A stretch of DNA of 64,000 nucleotides from Azospirillum rugosum (GTDB lineage Bacteria; Pseudomonadota; Alphaproteobacteria; Azospirillales; Azospirillaceae), in contig NZ_JAGINP010000028.1 in the NCBI RefSeq assembly GCF_017876155.1, positions 1 through 64,000 on the forward strand, written 5' to 3'. The position numbers were made by a program, and so were the translations under genes. This document shows positions 8,742-16,635 of the stretch, piece by piece. Every line of letters begins with the position of its first letter. Positions within the stretch are counted from its first letter, which is position 1. The notes below the pieces were generated by a model. It saw nothing but the letters and a program-made list of their open reading frames with translations, searched no databases and had not been told where the DNA came from.

Positions 8742-10498
8742 CCATTCAGAAAACCACCACCAAATCCATGGACATCGACCCCGTCACGCTCGCCGTCCTG
8801 AAGGGCCGGCTGGAGCAGATCGCCGACGAGATGGACGCGACGCTCTACCGCTCCGCCTTCAACCCGATCATCGCGGAGGCGCGCGACGCCTGCCACGGTC
8901 TCTACCATGCGGAGACCGGCGCCACCCTGGTGCAGGGCACCAACGGCTTGCCGATCTTCGTCGGCGCCATGGCCTTCGCGGTCAAGGCGGTGATCGACAA
9001 GGTGGCGAAGGAGGGCGACCTCCATCCCGACGACATCTTCCTGTTCAACGATCCCTACGACGGCGGAACCCACCTGAACGACTTCCGGCTGGTGCGGCCG
9101 ATCTTCCGCCAGGGCCGCCTGTTCTGCTGGATGGCGTCGGTCGGCCACTGGCTCGACATCGGCGGCAATGTGCCGGGCAACTTCAACGCGCGGGCCACCG
9201 ACAGCTTCCAGGAGGGCGTGCGCATCCCGCCGGTGAAGCTGGTCCGGGCCGGCGTGATGAACCACGACCTGTTGGCGATTCTCGCCGCCAACTCCCGCGT
9301 GCCGGTGTCCAATTACGGCGACTTGAACGGGCAGCTGAACGCGCTGGATCTCGGCGTGCGCCGCCTGACCGAGCTGCTGGACGAGCATGGCGAGGAGACG
9401 GTATCCGCCGCCTTCGACGCCTTCACCGCGCGCGCCGACGCCCTGATGCGCAGCGCGCTGTCCAAGCTGCCCGACGGCACCTACAGCTTCGAGGATTATC
9501 TCGACAACGACGGCATCACGGCGGACAAGCTGCGCATCGCGCTGGACCTCACCATCGAGGGCGACCGGATGGTGCTGGACTTCTCCCGCTCCTCCGCCCC
9601 CTGCGCCGGGCCGCTGAACATCGCCTATTCCACGGCGGTCGCCTGCTGCTACGTCGCGCTGAAGCATGTCTTCACCGACGTGCCGGCCAACGCCGGCTGC
9701 CTCAACCCGATCACCTTCGTCATTCCGGAAAGCACGCTGCTGGCGGTGAAGCCGCCCAAGCCGGTCGGCGGCTATACGGAGACCATCCTGCGCGTCATCG
9801 GCGTGGTGTTCGGCGCGCTGGCCCTGGCCGATCCCGCCCGCGCCACCGCCGCCCCCTTCGGCACCATCAACGCGCTGTCGCTGGCCGGCCACCGCCAGGA
9901 CGGCTCGCGCTGGGTCATGTTCTCCTTCTTCGGCGGCGGCCTGGGCGGCAACCCGGAGAGCGACGGGCTGAACCACGCCAACAACCCGATCTCCACCGCC
10001 ACCATCCCGCCGGTGGAAATCCTGGAGGCGGCCTATCCGGTGATGTTCACCCAATGGGCGCTGCGCCCGGACTCATCCGGCGCCGGCCTGCACCGTGGCG
10101 GGTTGGGTGCGGTCTACGAGATCGAGGCGCTGACCGACGCCGACGTCTTCCTGCTGGGCGAGCGTGGCGTCTTCGCGCCCTTCGGCGTGGCCGGCGGCAC
10201 GCCCGCGGCCCTGAACCGCTTTACGTGGCAGAGCGACGAGGGCGAGAAGTCGCCGCCGCTCGCCTCCAAGGTCACCGACGTGAAGATCCGCGACGGCCAG
10301 CGCGTGCGGCTGGAGACGCCCGGCGGCGGCGGCTGGGGCGACCCGAAGCGCCGCGATGCGGAGGCCGTGGCCCGCGACGTGCGGCTCGGCTACCTCGGCC
10401 GGGAGGCGGCGCGCAGCGCCTACGGCGTGGCGCTGACCGACGACGGCGCGCTCGACCCCGCCGCCACCGCGGCGCTCCGCGAAACCCCCGCCGCCTGA
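8738..10498 (+). CDS. Hydantoinase B/oxoprolinase family protein (HyuB type)
   Basis: The full-length (586 aa) B subunit of the ATP-dependent hydantoinase/oxoprolinase/acetone-carboxylase superfamily. Typical segments are DPVTLAVLKGRLEQIADEM near the N-terminus, FNDPYDGGTHLND, GHWLDIGG, GGYTETILRV and the Gly-rich C-terminal PGGGGWGDP. Together with an A subunit, members open cyclic amides (5-oxoproline, N-methylhydantoin, caprolactam) or carboxylate ketones. The start overlaps the lyase stop (ATGA). The A subunit begins 19 nt downstream, in B-then-A order. Context with downstream acid-processing enzymes favours ring opening of a lactam or imide. Confidence 0.92.
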   Translation: MTIQKTTTKSMDIDPVTLAVLKGRLEQIADEMDATLYRSAFNPIIAEARDACHGLYHAETGATLVQGTNGLPIFVGAMAFAVKAVIDKVAKEGDLHPDDIFLFNDPYDGGTHLNDFRLVRPIFRQGRLFCWMASVGHWLDIGGNVPGNFNARATDSFQEGVRIPPVKLVRAGVMNHDLLAILAANSRVPVSNYGDLNGQLNALDLGVRRLTELLDEHGEETVSAAFDAFTARADALMRSALSKLPDGTYSFEDYLDNDGITADKLRIALDLTIEGDRMVLDFSRSSAPCAGPLNIAYSTAVACCYVALKHVFTDVPANAGCLNPITFVIPESTLLAVKPPKPVGGYTETILRVIGVVFGALALADPARATAAPFGTINALSLAGHRQDGSRWVMFSFFGGGLGGNPESDGLNHANNPISTATIPPVEILEAAYPVMFTQWALRPDSSGAGLHRGGLGAVYEIEALTDADVFLLGERGVFAPFGVAGGTPAALNRFTWQSDEGEKSPPLASKVTDVKIRDGQRVRLETPGGGGWGDPKRRDAEAVARDVRLGYLGREAARSAYGVALTDDGALDPAATAALRETPAA

Positions 10499-10517
10499 CG
10501 ATTCCGGGACCAAGACC

Positions 10518-12602
10518 ATGAGCAAAGGCATCTCCACGGGTGCGATCGTCGGCGTCGATGTTGGCGGCACCTTTACCGACCTGTTCCACTACGACGAGGC
10601 GCGCGGCAGCTTCCGCACCGCCAAGGTCCCCTCCAACCGCGGCGACGAGGCGGTCGGCTTCCTGGCCGGCCTGCAAAGCTTCGGCCCGGTAGCGGAACTC
10701 GGCTCCATCGTCCACGGCACCACCGTCGGCACCAACGCGCTTCTGGAACGCAAGGGCGCCAAGGTCGGGCTGATCACCACCGCCGGCTTCCGCGACGTGC
10801 TGGAGATGCGCCGCCGCGACCGCCGCCACACCTGGGGCCTGTGGGGCGACTTCGTCCCCGTGGTCGACCGCGACCTGCGGCTGGAGGTGGCGGAGCGCAC
10901 GCTGGCCGACGGCACCATCCGCACCGCCATCGACCCGGAAGAGGTCCGCGCCGCCGCCCGCCGTCTGGCCGAGATGGGGGCGAAAGCGCTCGCCATCGTC
11001 TTCATCAACGCCTACGCCAACCCCGCCAACGAGCTGGCGGCGCTGGAGGCGGCGCGCGAGGTGTGGCCGAACGCCAACCTGGAATGCTCCTCCCGCATCC
11101 TGCCGGAAATCCGGGAGTTCGAGCGCACCTCCACCACCGCGCTGAACGCCTATCTCCAGCCGGTGGTCGGCAGCTACCTCGCCAAGCTCGACAACGCGCT
11201 GGCGGGGGAGGGGTTCGGCGGGCGCTTCCACATCGTGCAGTCGAACGGCGGCGTCATGTCCACCGACACCGCCCGGCGCCTGCCGGTGCGCACCGCTTTG
11301 TCCGGGCCGGCGGCCGGCGTCATCGCCGCGGCGGCGATCTCCAAGGCGGCGGGCTTCCCCAACGTCATCACCGGCGACCTCGGCGGCACCAGCTTCGACG
11401 TGTCGCTGGTGGTGGAGGGGCAGACCATGCTGGCGGCCCAGACCACCATCGACTTCGGCCTCGTCGTCCGCACCCCGATGATCGAGATCACCACCATCGG
11501 CGCCGGCGGCGGCTCCATCGCCGGGGTCGATCCCGGCGGTATGCTGCAGGTCGGGCCGGAAAGCGCCGGCTCGCGGCCGGGGCCGGTCTGCTACGGCCAG
11601 GGCAACACCCGCCCGACCCTGACCGACGCCAACGTGCTGCTCGGCCGCATCAACGCGGAGCGTCCCATCGGCGGCAAGCTTGCCCGGCTGGACGTGGACG
11701 CCGCACGGCAGGCCATCGCGACCCACGTTGCCGAACCCCTGGGCCTCGACGTCATGGCGGCGGCGGAGGCGGTGGTGCGCATCGCCAACAGCAAGATGGC
11801 CGGCGCCATCCGCCTCGTCTCCATCGAGCGCGGGCACGACCCGGCCAAGTTCGCCGCCGTGCCCTTCGGCGGTGGCGGGGCGCTCCATGTCGGCGCGCTG
11901 ATCAAGGAGGTCGGTCTGAAGGCGGCGCTGGTGCCGCGCTTCCCCGGCGTGACCTCGGCGCTCGGCTGCGTCATCGCCGACATTCGCCACGATCAGGTGC
12001 AGACGGTCAACCTGCCGCTGGCCGGGGTCGACGCCGCGTCGCTCGACCGCCGCATGGTGGAGGAGGCCACCGCCGCCCGCGCGGTGGTGGAATCCGCCGG
12101 CCTCAGCGTCGATCGCATCGACCTCGTCTTCGAACTCGACATGCACTACATCGGCCAGACCCACACGGTCGCCGTGCCGCTGCCGGTGTCGGTGGAGAAC
12201 GGCACGACCGGCCCCACCACAGGAATTGACGAGGCGACCATCCGCGCCGCCTTCGAGCGCGCCTATCAGGCATCCTTCAGCCGGCTGCTGCCGGGCGTCG
12301 GCGCCAAGATCGTCAACCTGCGCACCGCCGCCATCGGCCGCCGCCCGCATTTCGACCTCGCCGCCCTCGCCCCGCAGCCCGGCACGACGGTGGAGGGCGC
12401 CTACGCCGGGTCGCGGCCCGTGTGGTTCGACGGGGCGTGGCACGAGACGGCGGTCTACAACCGCCTGGACTTGCCGGTCGGCGCGTTGATCCAGGGTCCG
12501 GCAATCCTGGAGCAGCCGGACGCCACCACCGTCATCGACCCCGACCTCTCCGCCCGCGTCGATGGCTTCGGCAACGTCATCGTGGAAAGGACCGCCCGAT
12601 GA
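10518..12602 (+). CDS. Hydantoinase A/oxoprolinase family protein (HyuA type)
   Basis: The 694-aa A subunit. It has two ASKHA-type nucleotide-binding halves: an N-terminal phosphate loop (GVDVGGTFTDLF) followed by VHGTTVGTNALLERKGA, and the second loop GDLGGTSFDVSL; ERGHDPAKFAAVPFGGGGALH and IGAGGGSIA are also conserved. ATP is expected to activate the amide carbonyl for hydrolysis jointly with the B subunit. It overlaps the next gene by 4 nt (ATGA). Substrate is not predictable; the acid-handling enzymes around it suggest a five-membered imide or lactam rather than hydantoin, since no carbamoylase of the usual type is present. Confidence 0.92.
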   Translation: MSKGISTGAIVGVDVGGTFTDLFHYDEARGSFRTAKVPSNRGDEAVGFLAGLQSFGPVAELGSIVHGTTVGTNALLERKGAKVGLITTAGFRDVLEMRRRDRRHTWGLWGDFVPVVDRDLRLEVAERTLADGTIRTAIDPEEVRAAARRLAEMGAKALAIVFINAYANPANELAALEAAREVWPNANLECSSRILPEIREFERTSTTALNAYLQPVVGSYLAKLDNALAGEGFGGRFHIVQSNGGVMSTDTARRLPVRTALSGPAAGVIAAAAISKAAGFPNVITGDLGGTSFDVSLVVEGQTMLAAQTTIDFGLVVRTPMIEITTIGAGGGSIAGVDPGGMLQVGPESAGSRPGPVCYGQGNTRPTLTDANVLLGRINAERPIGGKLARLDVDAARQAIATHVAEPLGLDVMAAAEAVVRIANSKMAGAIRLVSIERGHDPAKFAAVPFGGGGALHVGALIKEVGLKAALVPRFPGVTSALGCVIADIRHDQVQTVNLPLAGVDAASLDRRMVEEATAARAVVESAGLSVDRIDLVFELDMHYIGQTHTVAVPLPVSVENGTTGPTTGIDEATIRAAFERAYQASFSRLLPGVGAKIVNLRTAAIGRRPHFDLAALAPQPGTTVEGAYAGSRPVWFDGAWHETAVYNRLDLPVGALIQGPAILEQPDATTVIDPDLSARVDGFGNVIVERTAR

Positions 12603-13213
12603 GCGCCGCCGCGATTCCAATCGAGCGCACCGCCCTGCTAGTCTGCGACCTGCAGAACGACTTTCTGCACGCCGAGGGCGCCTATGGCCGCGCCGGCCAG
12701 ACCGCGCCGGAGATCCTGGCCCTTCCGGAGCGGGTGAAGCCTCTGGCCGATCTGTTGCGCTCGCGCGGCGGCTGGGTGATCTCCACCAACTTCACCCTGG
12801 TGCCCGGCCGCGGCGGGGAGCCGATGATCTCCCCCCACCTGAAGGCGCTGCGCCCGTTCCTGGCGAAGGGCGATTTCCAGCCTGGAAGCTGGGGGCACCG
12901 CACGGTGGACACGCTCCAGCCCGTCGATGTGGAGGTGGAGAAGATCGCCTATTCCGCCTTCTACATGTCGCGGCTGGAATGGGTGCTGCGGAAATGCGGG
13001 GTGGAGCGGCTGCTGGTCTGCGGCATCGTAACCAACGGCGGCGTCGCCTCCACCGTGCGCGACGCCCATGTGCGCGAGTTCGACACCATCCTGCTGGAGG
13101 ACGGCTGCGCCGCCTTCACCCCGCAGGTGCATGACGTCTCCGTCGCCGCCCTGCGCCCGGTCTGCCGCGTGGCGACCATCGCCACGATGCTGGAGGAGGT
13201 GGCCTCTCCATGA
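12599..13213 (+). CDS. Isochorismatase-fold hydrolase lacking the nucleophilic cysteine
   Basis: A 204-aa protein of the isochorismatase/cysteine-hydrolase fold. The acid residue Asp17 (LLVCDLQNDF) and Lys115 (VEKIAYSAF) are in place. The segment that usually reads TNxCVxST is TNGGVAST (145-152), so the cysteine position is Gly148. True isochorismatases such as PhzD and EntB also have Gly here and hydrolyse a vinyl ether rather than an amide. So it is either not an amidase or works by a non-cysteine mechanism. Its genetic position between hydantoinase A and the flavoprotein, with 4-nt overlaps on both sides, still ties it to this pathway. The other isochorismatase-fold protein in the window (45821-46435) keeps its cysteine. 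Confidence 0.88.
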   Translation: MSAAAIPIERTALLVCDLQNDFLHAEGAYGRAGQTAPEILALPERVKPLADLLRSRGGWVISTNFTLVPGRGGEPMISPHLKALRPFLAKGDFQPGSWGHRTVDTLQPVDVEVEKIAYSAFYMSRLEWVLRKCGVERLLVCGIVTNGGVASTVRDAHVREFDTILLEDGCAAFTPQVHDVSVAALRPVCRVATIATMLEEVASP

Positions 13214-14619
13214 GCCGCATCCTGCCCGCCGACGGCGTGGAGTTCGAGTTCACGGTTCCCGTTGTCGTGATTGGCGGCGGGGCCGCGGGGATGATCGCCG
13301 CGCTCGCCGCCCATGAACGGGGGGCCGAGGTGCTGGTGCTGGAGCGCGACGCGCTGCCCCAGGGCTCCACCGCCCTGTCGGCCGGGCTGATCCCGGCGCC
13401 GGGCACCCGCTGGCAGCGCGAGGCCGGGATCGCGGACGGCCCGGAACGCTTCGCCGCCGACATCATCGCCAAGGCGAAGGGAGAGCCCGACCCGGCCGAG
13501 GTCGCCCGCGTCGCCCGGGCCGTCGGGCCGGCGCTGGAATGGCTGGCCGACCGCTATGGCCTGCCCTTCTCGGTGGTGGACAACTTCACCTATCCCGGCC
13601 ACAGCGCCCGGCGCATGCACGGACTGCCCAGCCGGTCGGGGGCGGAGCTGATCGACCGGCTGCGCGGTGCCGTGGAGGCGGCCGGCATCGACGTTCTGTG
13701 CGAGGCGCACGTGACGGCGCTCTACGCCGACGGCCCCCGCGTCCGCGGCGTGGAGGTCACCCGGCCCGACGGCAGCGTGGAGCGGGTCGGCTGCGCGGCG
13801 CTGGTCCTCGCCTGCAACGGCTATGGCGGCAACAAGGCGCTGGTGGAGCGCCATGTGCCGGAGCTGGCCGACGCGCTCTATTTCGGCCATCCCGGCAACC
13901 AGGGCGACGCGCTGCTCTGGGGGCAGGCGCTGGGCGCCGCGACCCGGCACCTGTCGGGGCACCAGGGCCACGGCTCCGTCGCCCATCCCGCCGGCATCCT
14001 CGTCACCTGGGCGACGGTCACCGAAGGCGGCGTGCAGGTGAACACGGAAGGCAAGCGCTTCTCCAACGAGGCGCAGGGCTATTCGGAGCAGGCCGCCGTC
14101 GTGCTGCGCCAGCCCCAGGGCATCGCCTGGACCGTCTTCGACGAGCGCATCGCCGCCATCGCCCGTCAGTTCGAGGATTTCCGGCAGGCCGAAGCGATGG
14201 GCGCGGTGCTGGGCGCCGACACTCCCGCGGACCTCGCCCGCCTGATGAAGATCGACGCCGACGCGCTAACCGCCACGCTGGCCGAGGTTGACCGTTTGAA
14301 AGCCGGGGGCGGAACCGACGGCTTCGGCCGCGACTTCGCCGGCTCGGCGCCGCTGGTCCCGCCCTACCGCGCCGTCCGCGTCACCGGCGCGCTGTTCCAC
14401 ACCCAGGGCGGGCTGGTCGTCGATGACGACGCCCGCGTGTTGGATGGGCAGGGGAGGCCGCTGCCCAACCTCTTTGCCGCCGGCGGGGCCGCCTGCGGCG
14501 TGTCGGGATCGAAGGCGTCCGGCTACCTGTCCGGCAACGGCCTGCTGACCGCGGTGGCGCTGGGGCGCATCGCCGGGATGGCGGCTGCGGGCGCCGCAAG
14601 GGAGGAAACCAGCCAATGA
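13210..14619 (+). CDS. FAD-dependent dehydrogenase, fumarate reductase flavoprotein type
   Basis: A 469-aa flavoprotein of the succinate dehydrogenase/fumarate reductase/tricarballylate dehydrogenase (TcuA) group. The Rossmann motif is IGGGAAGMIAA (21-31), followed by VLERDALPQGSTALSAG. The C-terminal FAD site reads GGLVVDDDARVLDGQG, then PNLFAAGGAACGVSG and GYLSGNGLLTA. No signal peptide or flavin-attachment motif for periplasmic FrdA is visible, so it is probably cytoplasmic. The expected reaction is desaturation of a succinate-like substrate to its maleate/fumarate form, or the reverse, upstream of the LeuC/LeuD hydratase encoded next. It overlaps both neighbours by 4 nt. Confidence 0.88.
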   Translation: MSRILPADGVEFEFTVPVVVIGGGAAGMIAALAAHERGAEVLVLERDALPQGSTALSAGLIPAPGTRWQREAGIADGPERFAADIIAKAKGEPDPAEVARVARAVGPALEWLADRYGLPFSVVDNFTYPGHSARRMHGLPSRSGAELIDRLRGAVEAAGIDVLCEAHVTALYADGPRVRGVEVTRPDGSVERVGCAALVLACNGYGGNKALVERHVPELADALYFGHPGNQGDALLWGQALGAATRHLSGHQGHGSVAHPAGILVTWATVTEGGVQVNTEGKRFSNEAQGYSEQAAVVLRQPQGIAWTVFDERIAAIARQFEDFRQAEAMGAVLGADTPADLARLMKIDADALTATLAEVDRLKAGGGTDGFGRDFAGSAPLVPPYRAVRVTGALFHTQGGLVVDDDARVLDGQGRPLPNLFAAGGAACGVSGSKASGYLSGNGLLTAVALGRIAGMAAAGAAREETSQ

Positions 14620-16022
14620 CCGCACAGCCACGCAGCCTGTTCGACAAGGTCTGGGACGCCCATGTGGTGGCGACCCGGCCGGACGGGCAGGCGCTGCTCG
14701 CCATCGACCGGCATTTCCTGCACGAGGGATCCTTCCACGCCTTCGGCATGATCGACCACGCCGGCCGCAAGGTGCGCCGGCCGGAGCTGACCTTCGCCGT
14801 CGCCGACCATTACGTGCCTTCGCATAGCCGGACCAAGCCGATCGCCGATCCGGAGATCGCCAACATGGTGACGATGCTGGAGGCGAACGCCGGCCGCCAC
14901 GGGCTGCGCCATTTCGGCCTGCACGACCCGGCGCAGGGCATCGTCCATGTGCTGGCGCCGGAACAGGGCCTGACCCTGCCGGGCCTGACCATCGTCTGCG
15001 GCGACAGCCACACCTCCACCCACGGTGCCTTCGGGGCGCTGGCCTTCGGCATCGGCGCCACCGAAGTCTCGCATGTGCTGGCGACCCAGACGCTGTGGCA
15101 GCGCCGGCCCAAGACCATGCGCATCACCGTGGACGGGCTGCTGGGTCCGCATGTGACGGCCAAGGACCTGATCCTGGCGGTGATCGGCGCCATCGGCGCC
15201 GACGGGGCCGCGGGGCACGTGATCGAATACGCCGGCAGCGCCATCCGCGCCCTGTCCATGGAAGGCCGGCTGACCGTCTGCAACATGTCCATCGAGGCCG
15301 GAGCGCGGGCCGGCATGATCGCCCCCGACGACACGACCTTCTCCTGGATCGAGGGGCGGCACTACGCCCCCAAGGGGGCTCTGTTCGACCGCGCCGTCGA
15401 GCACTGGCGGACCCTGCCCAGCGACCCGGGCGCCGTCTTCGACCGCGAGGTGACGCTCGACGCCGCCGCCATCGCCCCGTCCGTCACCTGGGGCACCAGC
15501 CCGGAAACCGCGGTCCCGGTCACCGCCGCGGTTCCCGATCCGGGTGCGGAGGCGGATCCTGTGCGCGCCGGCCAGATGCGCAAGATGCTGGACTACATGG
15601 GCCTGACCCCCGGCACGCCGCTGGAGGATGTCGCCATCGACCGCGTCTTCATCGGGTCCTGCACCAACGCCCGGCTGGAGGACCTGCGCGACGCCGCCGC
15701 GGTGCTGCGCGGCCGGCGCGCCGTGGTGCCGGGGCTGGTGGTTCCGGGCTCGGTCCCGGTCCGCCGTCAGGCGGAGGCGGAGGGGCTGGACCGCGTCTTC
15801 ATCGACGCCGGCCTGGAATGGGGCGAGCCCGGCTGCTCCATGTGCGTGGGCATCAACGGCGACCTCGTCCCGGCGGGGGAGCGCTGCGCCTCCACCACCA
15901 ACCGCAACTTCCCCGGCCGCCAGGGCCCCAACGCCCGCACGCACCTGATGAGCCCGGCCATGGCCGCCGCCGCCGCGGCGACCGGGCACCTCACCGATGT
16001 GCGCAAGCTGGGAGCGTCATGA
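14616..16022 (+). CDS. LeuC-type hydratase large subunit (3-isopropylmalate dehydratase family)
   Basis: A 468-aa aconitase-superfamily large subunit. The three [4Fe-4S] ligands are Cys349 (IGSCTN), Cys407 and Cys410 (PGCSMC), at the standard spacing. Other conserved segments are VCGDSHTSTHGAFGALAFGIG and NRNFPGRQG. It diverges at the N-terminal substrate loop, where biosynthetic LeuC normally has HEVTSPQAF and this protein has HEGSFHAFGM (36-45). That, and the catabolic operon, argue for a different diacid, for example a substituted maleate. Maleate and dimethylmaleate hydratases belong to the same family. It overlaps the small-subunit gene by 4 nt. Confidence 0.9.
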   Translation: MTAQPRSLFDKVWDAHVVATRPDGQALLAIDRHFLHEGSFHAFGMIDHAGRKVRRPELTFAVADHYVPSHSRTKPIADPEIANMVTMLEANAGRHGLRHFGLHDPAQGIVHVLAPEQGLTLPGLTIVCGDSHTSTHGAFGALAFGIGATEVSHVLATQTLWQRRPKTMRITVDGLLGPHVTAKDLILAVIGAIGADGAAGHVIEYAGSAIRALSMEGRLTVCNMSIEAGARAGMIAPDDTTFSWIEGRHYAPKGALFDRAVEHWRTLPSDPGAVFDREVTLDAAAIAPSVTWGTSPETAVPVTAAVPDPGAEADPVRAGQMRKMLDYMGLTPGTPLEDVAIDRVFIGSCTNARLEDLRDAAAVLRGRRAVVPGLVVPGSVPVRRQAEAEGLDRVFIDAGLEWGEPGCSMCVGINGDLVPAGERCASTTNRNFPGRQGPNARTHLMSPAMAAAAAATGHLTDVRKLGAS

Positions 16023-16624
16023 GCATGGACCCCTTCGTCACGCTGACCGCCCCGGCGGTGCCGCTCGACATCGCCAACATCGACACCGACCAGCTGCTGC
16101 CCGCGCGCTTCCTGAAGAAGCCGCGCAGCGCCGGCTACGGCAACTTCCTGTTCCATGACGAGCGCAAGCCCGTATTCCCGCTGGACGACCCCGCCTACGC
16201 CGGCGCGGCCGTGCTGGTGACCGACCGCAACTTCGGCTGCGGCTCCTCGCGGGAGGGGGCGGTCTACGCGCTGGTGGACGCCGGCTTCCGTTGCGTCGTC
16301 GCCCCCAGCTTCGGCGACATCTTCGCCGCCAACGCCGCCAAGAACGGCCTGCTGACCGTCACCCTGCCGGAGGAGACGGTGGCCACCTTGCGCCGCCAGC
16401 TTCAGGAGACGCCCGGCGCCACCGTCACCGTGGACCTGCCGGCCCAGACCCTGACCGGCCCGGACGGCAGCGCGCTGCCCTTCGCCATCGACCCCTTCAA
16501 GAAGGAATGCCTGATTGAGGGCCTCGACGACGTGGCCCTGACGCTCCGCCACCAGGACGCCATCGACTCCTTCGACCGCGCCGACGCCGCGGCGCGGCCA
16601 TGGCTGGTGCCGGGCGGTCGGTAA
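16019..16624 (+). CDS. LeuD-type hydratase small subunit
   Basis: A 201-aa swivel-domain subunit that pairs with the LeuC-type protein. It has the family opening segment (NIDTDQLLPARFLKK), the substrate-binding loop region and the conserved NFGCGSSREGAVYAL near residues 71-85. Starts at ATG 16019 (overlap ATGA) or ATG 16025 are both possible. It is the last gene of the operon; the next gene lies on the opposite strand, its stop 11 nt away. Confidence 0.9.
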   Translation: MSMDPFVTLTAPAVPLDIANIDTDQLLPARFLKKPRSAGYGNFLFHDERKPVFPLDDPAYAGAAVLVTDRNFGCGSSREGAVYALVDAGFRCVVAPSFGDIFAANAAKNGLLTVTLPEETVATLRRQLQETPGATVTVDLPAQTLTGPDGSALPFAIDPFKKECLIEGLDDVALTLRHQDAIDSFDRADAAARPWLVPGGR

Positions 16625-16635
16625 AGGGTGCAGGG

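Noticed and set aside
10272..12620. Long minus-strand open frame over hydantoinase A
   Set aside because: Composition is typical of an antisense shadow, and it overlaps a full-length HyuA with all conserved loops.
12599..13213. Calling this protein N-carbamoylsarcosine or maleamate amidase
   Set aside because: The nucleophilic cysteine position is glycine, so an amidase name would not be supported.
16625..16635. Terminator between LeuD-type and Mo-subunit genes
   Set aside because: The 11-nt gap is too short for a hairpin of its own, and I see no stem with a T-run within the gene ends.
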